From positions 42,430,110 to 42,494,109 of the forward strand of contig CM060173.1 in NCBI GenBank assembly GCA_030549775.1: a stretch of DNA of 64,000 nucleotides, in the 5' to 3' direction. The notes below the pieces were generated by a model. The model was not told the origin of the DNA and did not search any database. It saw only the letters and a list, made by a program, of their open reading frames with translations. The translations under genes were made by a program, and so were the position numbers. This document shows positions 1 through 10,854 of the stretch, piece after piece. The stretch's first letter is position 1. Every line of letters begins with the position of its first letter. Origin of the DNA: Tamarix chinensis (lineage: Eukaryota > Streptophyta > Magnoliopsida > Caryophyllales > Tamaricaceae).

Positions 1-2431
1 TACGTAGATGGTTATTATAATATTATATTATCTAAAAAGGGTTTAAATTAACACTACAAAACTAAAACCCTATTTAATGTTTTAGAAAATCTCAATGAAG
101 ATTTTTAAATCTTAATACTTTTATTTTAATATTTATACCAATATTTTCACTTATAATGAATAATTTATTTAAAATAGAGTATTTTAGAAAAAAAATTCTA
201 TAGCTAAACTTGCATAAAATATTATAATTTTCCTTTTGAATAACTTAAGTTAGACTAAGGTTTTGAAAAATAAGGCATTACACATAATCCTATGAATGTA
301 TTTTTAGAAATTGCAACATATACAAATATGATATCTTAATATTAATTCTATAACAATTATTTTTGTATAAAAGTTATAATTTTCCTTGAAAATAATTAAT
401 ATTTTTCTTATTTTTATCATTAAAAAAAGGAGTTTATGTAGTTTTATGTTATTCTTTAATTAATTATCATTCCCAAAATTATGTGCTCTTTTGAAACTAC
501 TTAAAAAGTATTTATTAACCATAATTAGTTTTTCTTAGAGAACTTCTTAGACAAAACACTTTTTAAAGTAGTTTCTGGATAATCCTATTGAACAAAATTA
601 ATTACATAATGGGTATTGATCCATTTACAGATAAAAGTATGCATAAAAAAATAACATAAATAGAGAAAATATTATTTAATATGAAACAATTATCTTTTGA
701 GTAATGCCGTGCATATAACTAAATATTTATAGTTTTTTGACAACTTGATAACAAAGTGTGGAGGCTAAAAATAGTTTGTTATTTCATACAATACACAAAT
801 ATTTTTGTCAACGTAATATTCTTTTACTAAAAGTAATATATCTAGACTTTTGAAACAATACGTATAGAAAACTATTAGTAATAGTTACAATACTTAATAC
901 ATTATATATCATGTTTATTTATTAATTATATGAGATTCATTAAAGATATTAATACTTTAATTTTAAATTTTGCATTTGAGCGTGATATACTAATTAATTA
1001 AGATCCTACACGATAATAACATCAGATATATATCATATAATGATACTATTTAATAATCACAACACTTAATTAAGAATGTAAAAGTTATGCACATGTATAT
1101 ATAATTTATTAATTAATTAAGAAAAAAATGAGAATCAAGATAAATATTTTTAAGAAAAAGTTAAAATTGTCAACAATGTTATCTTTTATTGTTATATAAA
1201 TTTAGTACACTTATGATTAGTTTTATAGCTAGGATCAATGTTTAATGAAATCTTTTATATAAATTATACCCCATCCATTTTTAAAAAATAAAATTTTTAA
1301 GGACCAGCTTTAATCATTAATATCATTTAATATATATTCTTAAAATAAAAAATTTATGAAATTACATTTCAATTTGAATATAACAATTATATTTTTATTA
1401 TATCATAATGCATTATATTTTGAGAGGAATAAATGATTAAAGTTTATACTTGAAAACGACAATAAATTTCTTCTAGAAATTAAAGGAGTACAAAGTTTTT
1501 TTCACAAAAAGAAGTTCTATATGTTTTATAGCAAGTTATAGATTATGTTTATTTAGACATTTGTTTTTTCATTTAAGTTAATCATATGTGTGTGTGTGTG
1601 TGTATAGTATCAATTTTGGTAGTTATGAAATTTGGCTTTTTAATTATACCTCATCTCTTTATGATGGGTGATAACTTTTCTTAAAATTAAGTTGCGGTGA
1701 ATTAGGTGTGTATTATTCTTTCTATATAATTGATTTGGTATAATAGAGAATTTACATCACAACACCAACCTTATTGATACAAAAATATGATTAATCTAAT
1801 TAAAAAAATAAAAGTCTAAATGAACTTAATCTATAATTAATTACAGTTTTTACGTACACGTATTAATAAATATTAAAATTTACAATTTTGGCACCTTAAT
1901 TTATAAATATATTCTTATATTATTTGTATTTCTCTACTCAATACTCTAATTTAAACAATAATTCCCAATGAGAAAAGTGGATAAAATAGATAATGACACA
2001 TTTAACGTTTGATATATTCTTTAAATGGGCTTATATTGGTATAAAACAATTTTAGAAAGACATTCAATGATTCAATTGTAAAATAAAGAAATTAGTATTT
2101 TATTTTGATAGAAAATAGTAATCCCTCCTATCACAACTATTTGACGGAAAAATCATCAATTACTTATAATCTCCGAACTAATAAATTTCTATGATTTTTT
2201 TATACGATAAATAGATTTTTATGAAGTTGGTTTAGAACATTCATAGTGGTGTAAAAAAAAGGACTTCCAATCTTAAATTTGAGGACCTCAAATTTGAAGT
2301 TGTGGTTGTAAGAAACAAAAATCTATCATTAAATTTGGTACAATGTAAAAAACTTAGGGCACTAGATTTCTAAAAATCTTCTCCTCGATTCTCATACACA
2401 TCTATTTTTGATACTTTTTGGTATATTTTTT
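1..2431. other. AT-rich intergenic DNA, no gene seen
   Basis: I see no coding similarity, RNA gene or clear transposon boundary on either strand. The sequence is strongly AT-rich with frequent stops in all frames. The only simple repeat that stands out is a short TG run near 1590. Confidence 0.6.
1587..1602. repeat. (TG)n microsatellite
   Basis: Eight consecutive TG dinucleotides within AT-rich DNA. Nothing else marks it as functional. Confidence 0.8.
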
Positions 2432-2575
2432 GATATAAGATATGTCGCAGAATAGCAGCAATATGTAGAACAAAAACCGAGTAATAAAAGAAAAGAAAGA
2501 AATTATCAAATTCACTCATTGTGCTGCGATAATAAGCGCTGATCTGAAGTGAAAATCCGGCCCAACCGAGGTCCA
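2432..2575 (-). repeat. Direct repeat copy 1, probable LTR fragment of the Copia remnant
   Basis: This segment is a diverged direct copy of 4471-4616; both share the GATATAAGATATGTC start, an AGAATAGCAGCAAT block and a GTGCTGCGA..AATAAGCGCTG block. The two copies bracket the minus-strand Copia gag/protease remnant, which is the expected position for LTR pieces. In this copy the pre-integrase reading frame runs straight into the repeat near 2580, so an internal deletion has joined coding sequence to the LTR piece. I see no TG/CA ends or target duplication, so the LTR assignment is inference. Confidence 0.5.
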
Positions 2576-2589
2576 ATTTCATTAATAGG

Positions 2590-3905
2590 TGCAGAAACAA
2601 CATTCAAAACAAAGAGTCCATCAGACAAGTACCCCTTTCCCACAAAATCTCCATTTCTAGTCAACACAACTTTATCAACCTCAAAAACTAGTTTCAGACC
2701 AACTTTATTAAGTAAGCTACTCGAAACTAAGTTCCTACGGAGGGAGGGGACATATAGGACATCACTTAACAATAAAGATTTTCCAGAAGTAAGTTTCAGA
2801 AGAACATTTCATTTACCCAATACTTCAGCAGTAGCAGAATTTTTCATGAAGACATGCCCTCCATCAGCAGCATCCTCAAACTGGTGAAAGAGATTTCTGT
2901 TGGCGCACAAATGCTTGGAAGCGCTCGTGTCCAAGATCCAATCTATTTTGTTTTCAACAAGATTTGCTTCTACTACCACAACAACTATAATCTCCTTGGT
3001 CTCAGCACCATTTGCTTGTGCAGGAGCCTTTTGAGTTTGACTCTGGTTCTGCTGACCCTGCCTTTCGTAGCACTGATAAGCCTTGTGACCTATCTTCCCA
3101 CAGACATAGCATGTCACATTTTTCTTCTGAATCTTTTCACCTTTCTTGAAATTTGACGGATTCTTCTACTAACCTTTCTTTTAGGATATCTTCCCCTTAC
3201 CCTTGGACTTGTCCTTAATAGTAGTAGACTCAACCACATTTGCAGTGACTGACTTAGAAGCATAAAATATGCGGTTGTCCTTCAACTAGTTTGCCTCTGT
3301 CCTCAAGTGACTGATCAGCTTTGGCAAAGTCAGATCTATCTTCTTTTACTTCATATGGTTTCTAAAATCATTCTAGAATGGTGAGAATTTCTCAATCAGC
3401 ATGTTGGCGTAGAACGTCTCGTAGATTTTCATCCCTTCTCCCAAGGCTTCAACAACCAAGAGCTCGAAATCATGAACCTAATCCATCACCGGCTTATCAT
3501 CAACTCTGAAATCTCATCAAATTTCCAACTGCATACTTCTTTCTACCAGCTTCATCAGAACCATATTTTCTCTTCAGAGTATCCTAAATATCCTTCGATG
3601 ATTCAACGCTGAAGAACATGTCAAATAACTTGTTGTTCATGTGTGACAGTAAAGTAACCTTGAACCGTCTTATTATCCCTGTCATATTTTTCTTTAGCAG
3701 TGTCATCACTTTTCTTAGCTACATTAGGAGCGGGATTGGTAATTGGAGTACCAAGTGCAGTATCGGCGTCCTTCTGAGTCGGTGGATCTCTCATCAACAC
3801 ATAATCAACTTTTAGCGCTCAAACAATATCAACATCATTTGAGACCACCTATGGTAATTAGCACCATCAAGTGGCTTGAGCTTGGACCCTTTGAATGGAA
3901 GTAAC
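2590..3905 (-). pseudogene. Ty1/copia remnant: gag, zinc knuckle, protease and pre-integrase
   Basis: Read on the minus strand, the sequence begins near 3905 with a Copia gag N-terminus (KPLDGANYHRWSQMM). A UBN2-like gag body follows, broken by stops and frameshifts. A CCHC zinc knuckle (CYVCGKIGHKAYQC) lies at about 3114-3070. The aspartic protease start reads DWILDTSASKHLC at about 2940-2900, with DTS at the usual D-S/T-G/A site. A gag-pre-integrase segment ([18 protein letters not shown]) lies at about 2755-2700. Integrase, reverse transcriptase and RNase H are absent, so most of pol is deleted. A weak match to an initiator-tRNA primer site (TTGGTGTCAAG, minus strand) lies near 3930-3945. 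The family assignment is firm; a functional product is excluded. Confidence 0.85.
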
Positions 3906-4470
3906 CATAATAAAATCACAGTATCGATACTTGACACCAATAGAAACCACAAGCACTAGATTGAACAGTTTTTATACCCAAATCGTAGCAAAATATAAGG
4001 CAGTAGCGAAGCAACCAAAAAATTTTGATTCCAGCAAGCTTATTTAATAAAATGTAGTACTAAGAAGAACCCAAAATAAAAGAAATTCGAATGAGCACAA
4101 ACCACCGAATAGTTGGTGTGCACTTACAATAGGAGCAAACGAAGATTATACCAATAAATCAATTAGTGAGCATTATTTAGGTGGCCACAAAACCGACCCA
4201 GGCAAAGTCACACAATGGCAGTGAATAATGTAACAAAAAATGATAGTGAGAAATCCGAATAAACTTCAACTGCAGAATGGAATAGTACAACGAAGTCTCG
4301 ACAATAATTATCTTGAATCAGCAACACTTGAACCAAATACACAGACACAATATACAGACAAATAGAAAATCTGAAAGCTAAAGCACCGAACAGTGGCATG
4401 TAGAGCAGCAACATCAATAAAACATTAATTGCTACGTATACTAGAAGGAGGAATTTTTCGCTTCAGAAAT

Positions 4471-4616
4471 GATATAAGATATGTCACAGAATAGCAGCAA
4501 TCTGTAGAATAAAAACTGAGTAATAAAAGAAAAGAAATAACTTATCAAATTCGTTCGTTGTGCTGCGACAATAAGCGCTGCCTTGAAGTGAAAATCCGAC
4601 GCGACCGAGGTGCAAT
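4471..4616 (-). repeat. Direct repeat copy 2, probable 5' LTR fragment of the Copia remnant
   Basis: This is the partner of 2432-2575. It lies upstream, in minus-strand sense, of the gag remnant, as expected for part of a 5' LTR or leader. The full extent of the LTR is unclear. Short reading frames seen here on the minus strand arise from the repeat itself and resemble those of the other copy. Confidence 0.45.
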
Positions 4617-5686
4617 CGAAAGCCGTGTAGCCCCCAAGGTTCGCACAACACCCAACTTTCTTGTGCACTCAAGAATGGAGGGTTTGGAATTTAGCAAAGC
4701 TTTCACCCAGAAACTTAATGGGAAATAAAAGCCGAAGGGAAATAGTCGGAGAAGATGAAGATGAATTGCAGAGATAAGAAGAATGGCTATCAATCGTACC
4801 CCCCAAAAAATTTCTTAGTAAAATAGAAGAAACGGTTGAGGCCAACTCGATAGCCACACTCCCATCTCCGGAATTTTAGTAGTGAATGCCTAGAACGTTT
4901 GAAAACATTCGAAAATATGCAGCAAAAATCAGACCTTAAACACCCATGCCTAGCTCGGACTGGACAGGCGGGCGGCGGCACACGCGTATGTGTGTGTGTC
5001 TTAGCCCATCTCATAACTAGTCAAAATATTCCAAATCAATTTCTTAAACACACCCTTAGAAATGAGAAAATATAAAGCAGCCCCAAGTCATGAATCCCAT
5101 CGATGTGGGATGAGGTAAAAGCAAAAGATGAACTTTTGCCATTGCCTCCACCATTTTTACCCTAATATTTATTGTTAGAACACAATTTAAAAAAAATATA
5201 AAAATATAACCATTAATATTAATGGTAATTTTTTTTTGCTTATAAATATATCATGTTTTGTCAAATAATTTTCATATCATCTATTCTACTTTTATTTTTT
5301 ATATTCATTTCTCTATGTAAAGTATCTTATTAATTTTTCTAGTTATATTTATTTTATTAATTTTTTTTACTTATGTTGGGTGTTAAATAATATAAAATAT
5401 AAATAATTAATGATGATGTGATTGATATAAGTAATTGAGAGTTGTAAATTTGATGTTGGTGATTATAGTATATTAAATTAAATTTAAAATAAATTAATAA
5501 AAGTTGGAGGAAGACAAAAAAATAACTATATAATATAATTAAAATATTAAATTTGTAGATAGAAATATGGATGCTCTGACCCGAAATTACCTCGGTAATA
5601 AAACTGACGAAACCGAAGGACGTATAGTCAGCACAAATTATGACGCAATTGAAGTTTTGATTCTTTTGAACCCGTGGGTTAGTAAC
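4617..5686. other. Intergenic DNA, no gene seen
   Basis: The first 400 bp may still belong to the Copia LTR. It includes a short GTGTGTGTGT run near 4990. From about 5160 the sequence is AT-rich with no coding signal. Confidence 0.5.
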
Positions 5687-6044
5687 CTAGTATTAAAAAC
5701 CGGACCGGACCGGCCGGTCCGACCAGTGAACCGGCGAACCGGTCGGGTCACCGGTTAAATTTTATGTACTGGTTTTTAAGATCTCGGAACCAGTGAAAAC
5801 CGGTCAAAAATCGGTCGGACCAGTGAAAACCGGTGAACCGGTCAAAAAATCGGTCTTAGAATCGGTCAAAAAACCAGTCGGGAGCCGGTCAAATTTATGT
5901 AGAGTTTAATTTTTTTTATATTTCATATTTTTTGACTTAAAATGTACCACTGATTCGACCAGTCCAAATCATTGGTTTGACCACTAAACCAGTGAACCAG
6001 TTATGAGATCGGTTCGATGACCGGTCCGGTTTTTAAAACTATGG
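5687..6044. mobile_element. CCGGT-rich MITE-like element (hAT-like size and TSD)
   Basis: Terminal inverted repeats of 20 bp match at 19 positions: 5689-5708 begins AGTATTAAAAACC and the right end (6021-6040) is its reverse complement with one change. The inside is made of repeated CCGGT, ACCGG and GAACCGG words on both strands. Likely 8-bp target duplications flank it, TTAGTAAC (5679-5686) and TCAGTAAC (6045-6052), with one mismatch. It has no coding capacity. The size, TIRs and 8-bp duplication suit a non-autonomous hAT-type element; the superfamily is inference. Confidence 0.65.
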
Positions 6045-6179
6045 TCAGTAACTTAGTAGCTCCTACGGGAAACTACATACCCGCGTCACCGACTCCTTCC
6101 GTACTTGATAGATGGAAATAACAAAAAATGAAAAGAAAAACCGATGAAAAAAAAAAAATTTCTCATGCGCTGCGCTCGC

Positions 6180-6420
6180 AGAAAAATACATAATTCCCCC
6201 CTCTTGCTCCCTTCCCTACTCCTACCCCTCCTTTAATCTCAAGTTCTTAGTCTCCTCTCTATATCTAATATCTTTATCATTGCCAAGTTACAGAGGTTCT
6301 CTCTTCCTGCTCCTCCAAGGAAAGCATGATAATTGCTCAAAATTTTCATGCTTTTCTTTAAGCCTCTTTAAGCATGAGGTTCTCTCTTAATTTTTTGTTG
6401 TTTGTTTGTGTGCATTGGTA
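6180..6420 (+). promoter_or_regulatory. Candidate promoter end and 5' leader of the CID gene
   Basis: A pyrimidine-rich stretch (CCCCCTCTTGCTCCCTTCCC and similar) and a CTCTATATCTAAT segment resemble a plant Y-patch and TATA-like core region. It is the only promoter-like base composition upstream of the CID gene, whose start codon is 4.2 kb further on. A long 5'-UTR intron would be needed to join them. The transcription start and leader exon borders cannot be fixed from sequence alone. Confidence 0.3.
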
Positions 6421-6984
6421 ATCGGTGATTGATTCTCTGCTGCTCCGTTCGGCTACATTTGTGTTTACAGGTATTTCTATTGAGTGTTGAAGCTGGCTTC
6501 AATTCTTTGAATTTGTTGATTTTTTGGCGGGTTTTTGTTGCCCCCCTCATTATTTCGTGCAAGCTTAGGGCTGTTAGATTGGTTCAGATGGGTTTTTTTA
6601 TTTATTTATTTTACTTTAATAGAGATGAATTTTTTTTTCCTTCCCATTTTTTGTTAGTTTAGTAGAGATGATGTTGGTAAAATTTTAGGTTTTGTGTTTA
6701 TTAATTCTGGTTTTCTCGACGCCGTTACTGTCTGTCTAGGCTAAAGAAAAGTTGAACTATTGGGAAGTACGGGGGTTCGTACGAGGATGAAGAATAACTT
6801 GAGTCTTTTTCGTGATTCGTTGATTTCAGTTGGAAACTCAAGAAAACTTGGAGGTGTACTTGAAAGTTGCGTGCTGGCGGATTTATTGGATACGCCCCGT
6901 TTGCCTTTTTTCCTGAATCGAGGAGCTGTGCTTTAGTTTTAGTTGCTTTGAATCACTTTGAGCTGCTTTGATGTGATCCTGGTG

Positions 6985-8045
6985 ATGTGTGAGTATTTTG
7001 TAACAACCTATAGTAGTTAATGTTTTTATATTGATATGATTTTTGTATGTGCTTGAATTTTGTGCTGTTTGGGTATCAAGGGGGTGGTACTAAGATTGTT
7101 TCCTGTTTTCTTTATCTCACATATGGTTTGTTTGGTGTAAGGTGTGTGCATTTGAGAGGTTAATTTCAGTGGATTTCATGTCATTATTTTGTTATTGTTT
7201 CCATTATATGATCATGCATTTATGTCTATTTAATTTATTTGATGGCTGTTTATGAAATAACTCAGCCTTCAATTTTTGGTGGAGCTTGCGTCACGACCAC
7301 ATCAGGAGTAAATTTTAAGTGTTTTAATTGGAAATACATTATGTTGCCTCTGAAAAAAGACAAAAGATAACAGTGTGAGCTGTGGGTTCTCTATCACACT
7401 TCTAAAGAAAAATCAAATTGAAGGCTTGGAAAAGAAGAAAAAGAAAAAGGGATATAATATTTGCCAAAATGACGTGAGCTAGTCAAGGGTCTTCATAGCT
7501 GGGTATTTTGGGCTTTGAGTTGAGTTGGAATATTGGATGCGGCATTAGCTTCAGGGACCCTGCTTACAGCTTGTCTTTTACTGTACCATTTCCCACGAGT
7601 TTGTGCCTTTCATGCAAGTCTAGAGTTGCCCATCGTTAACCTCCACATACATGTATCATGTCATATTCTTTGTGCATTCTCCACTTTTTTTTTTTTTTTC
7701 ATATATATCTCTGTTGGGTAGAGGTAAAATCATGGCATTATTAGTTTTTCTTCCTAGATTTTGCAGTAATTAAGTCATTCTGTTTATTTATTTATTTATT
7801 ATTTGTGGTTAAGGGAATTTAATACTATGTTTTGCTCATGCTGTCAAGAATCTTTGCAGTTTCTTATGCAATTTTTTCGTCATCTTATTATTCTTTATTC
7901 TCCTTTTACTTTTGTTAGCAGGGCCACTTAAGGTCTCTCTGTTTACAATGGCATCGAATTGGTTGGATGCATGGCATGAATTTCATGTTTCAAATGTGCA
8001 ATAGGGGTTCCCATCTATTACTATTATATCAAATCCCTCCTCTTT
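6985..8045. repeat. Diverged tandem duplication, unit 1
   Basis: This unit aligns along most of its length with 8133-9565. Shared blocks include GAGTATTTTGTA.CAACCT at the start, GGCTGTTTATGAAATAAC, a TACTGTACCATTTCCCAC-like block, CATGCTGTCAAGAATCTTTG, and a GGTCTCTCTGT.TACAATGG..GGATGCATGGCATGA block near the end. The unit lies in the presumed first (leader) intron of the CID gene. I see no transposon ends or coding similarity. Confidence 0.75.
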
Positions 8046-8132
8046 CTCATTGTACTATCCTTGGATGAATCCTTTTCTTAGCATTCTATCTCAATGGTCT
8101 GCTACTATCCTTGCTGTCTGAAATTGATTATG

Positions 8133-9565
8133 TTGAGTATTTTGTAGCAACCTGTAATAGTTTTTGTTTTTATATCAATATATTATTTTTTTATGCTTGA
8201 ATTTTCTGCTGGATAGATATCAATGGGGAAGTATTAGGATTGCTTCCTCTTTTCTTCATCTGGCAGCTGTTTTTTTGTTTTTTTTTTGTTTTGTTTTTGT
8301 GGTAAGTAATAATAATTTCATTGATTACCAAAGAAGAGAAAGTACATCAAGAAGAGAAAGAACATATTTACAAAGAGATTAGATAAATCTATCTAGAGAA
8401 TCAAACAAAACAGCCCATTTAGCCTTATTCTCTATTTAGGATATCTTGATGAAGATTTGAAGGATAATCTCCCAAGCCACGTTCTTTACCAAGGGGACTT
8501 TGGCTTGAAAGATAGCTTGGTTTCTAGCATGCCAAATCCTATAAATAATAGCAGCAATCATCATGTGCATAATGCCTTGCTTACCTCTTCTATATTTTCT
8601 CCTTTGGGTAATCCAATTATGGAACTGATCCCAATCAGTTAATGGGGGTACAATGCCTAGCCAGTTACACATAATTCTCCAAAGCTTCTTAGCAAAAGGG
8701 CAGAGAATAAATAGGTGATTGAGATCTTCCAGCTCCCTGGCACAGATACCACATGTAGTCTCATTTGAAAATGATGGTAATTATGATCATGCAATTATGT
8801 TTGTTTCATATATTTGATGGTTGTTTATGAAATAACTTAACTTTCAATTCTCAGTAGAACTGATTTCACGATCACATCATGAGTAAGTTTTAAGTTTATT
8901 TAATTAGTAATAAATTATGCCACCTCTGAAGAAAAGGATGAAAGGTAACAGCATAGGCTATGGATTCTCTACCACACATGGAAAGAAGAATCAAATGGAA
9001 GGTTTGAAAAAAAAAAGATGTAATCTTTGTTGAAGTGGCGTGAGCTTGCCAATGGTTTTTGTAACTGGGTATTTAAGGCTGAGAGTAGGGCTGGAATATT
9101 GGATGTGGCATCAGCTACAGAGAACCCTAATCACAACTTGTCCTTTATTGTACCATTTCTCACTAGTTTGTGCCCTTCCTGCAACTTTAACATTTCCTGT
9201 CATTAACCTCTGCATATATGTACAATTTCACATGCTTTTTCATTCTCCACATTTCTTTCATATAGTTCTCTGTTTAAGATGTAAAATCATGGTGTTGTTG
9301 GTTTTTATCCCTAGATTTTGCTATATTTAAAACATTCTGTTTCCTATTTGTTTGTAAGGGAACTTAATGCCACGTTTCGGACATGCTGTCAAGAATCTTT
9401 GCAGTTTCTTATTATTCTTTACTCGTCTTTTATTTTTTTAGCAGGGCACGTAAGGTCTCTCTGTATACAATGGTATTGGATTGACTGGATGCATGGCATG
9501 ACTTTCATGTTTCAAATGTGCAATTGGGATTCCCATCTATCATTATTATATCAAGCTTCCAACAG
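8133..9565. repeat. Diverged tandem duplication, unit 2, interrupted by a LINE fragment
   Basis: This is the second copy of 6985-8045. It is longer because about 500 bp of LINE 3' end (8270-8772) is present only here. Once the insertion is set aside, collinearity with unit 1 resumes at ATGATCATGCA near 8785. The two copies have many substitutions and small indels, so the duplication is old. Confidence 0.75.
8270..8772 (-). mobile_element. 5'-truncated LINE, zf-RVT 3' end
   Basis: On the minus strand, 8760-8436 encodes the C-terminal zinc-binding region of plant LINE reverse transcriptases. The motif CGICARELEDLNHLFILC gives C-x2-C..H..C, followed by WDQFHNWITQRRKYRR and RIWHARNQAIF. A T/G-rich run at 8270-8300 is the A-rich tail of the inserted copy read from the other strand. 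The endonuclease and catalytic RT are missing, as is usual for a 5'-truncated copy. I found no convincing target duplication. Confidence 0.85.
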
Positions 9566-10612
9566 AGAGAGTCACTTACTCTTTAGCATTTGATATGCTA
9601 TAATGGCAGATTATATTTCTGTTCCGGTCCTAGGAAGCGACATTCTAGTACCATATGTTACCTGAAAGTTTAAAAAATAAACTTTGTTGAAGATATGATA
9701 TTTCCTTATGTTGGTAATGTGCTTGATAAGGCAAGTGCAGTAGGGTTTTTCCTCAACATGACATCTTAAAGTAAGGTATAAATAATTCTCTTTCCAAAGC
9801 GTAATATTATTACTGGGAAATTAAAATGACTCCCACTTTCTTATGTCATGTATTTTGTATCTTCGTTTCTATTTTCTTGCATAATCATGAATTGATCCAA
9901 TAGGAGCATTGAATAATAACCTATCCAACCCAAGCCTTCTTGATGAGACTCCTCACATTGATTACCATTTTATGACTATTTTCTCTGATTATTCCTTTCA
10001 ATTTTTGAGGATGTGTTACTAATTCAAACCAGCTTATGAGTGCATGTTGAATTTTCTTTATCTTATTCTGTTGCCAAATACTTTCATAAGAATATCCATT
10101 CTTCTTGAGTTATGTTCATGTTTGTTAGACCTCCGCTTTCAGTGTTGTGAAATTATGTTAAAAAGGTGCCACTTTTGTTCTTTATTGTTCAATTGTGTTT
10201 CTGTGTGCAAGATGCTAGTAGGGCTGGTTATTATATGATTCTGGTTTTGGTGGATTTTTTTTTTTCTTTTCCTTTGGAGGAAGCAGTGTTGATTTCTTCT
10301 GCAACCATCAAATAATTTGAAAGGAGGTTAAAATAATAACAGTAGCTTAAACTGCATAAATGATAAAATTTGTCTTGAGAAATCTGTGTCAATGAATCCA
10401 TTTTTGAGCTTGTATATTATTACGATGCAATGAGTAGACTGTTTCAGTGTCAATATTGCTGCTTTTTTCCTTCTTCCCGGCGTGCTTTGCTTATTTAATG
10501 GGAGTAGATGTGTACTTTTAGGCTTTTGCACGTAAGCATTAACCTTTGCATTCTTTTCCTGTCTAGACATTAACTGGCTTTCTTTTTTATGCTGTGGTTC
10601 TGTTTTAGGCAG
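9566..10612. other. Rest of presumed leader intron
   Basis: T-rich plant intron-like DNA with no coding similarity. It ends in a good acceptor (TTTTAGGCAG) at 10612. The 41 bases from 10613 to the start codon at 10654 are probably the last part of the 5' UTR. Confidence 0.4.
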
Positions 10613-10653
10613 GTTCTCTAGCTCTTGCAGACTTGTACATTAAGATTAACACA

Positions 10654-10815
10654 ATGGGAAGTACCTTTAATCCTCAAATTTTGGCCGAAAAGTTGACAAA
10701 GCTTAATAATTCGCAGCAGAGTATAGAGAGTATCCTTCTACTTATTATAACTGCATGTCATCATTCCTTTGTGAGCATATCGCATGAATTTAAAATTTTT
10801 ATTAGTCTGTAAACA

Positions 10816-10854
<39 letters not shown>

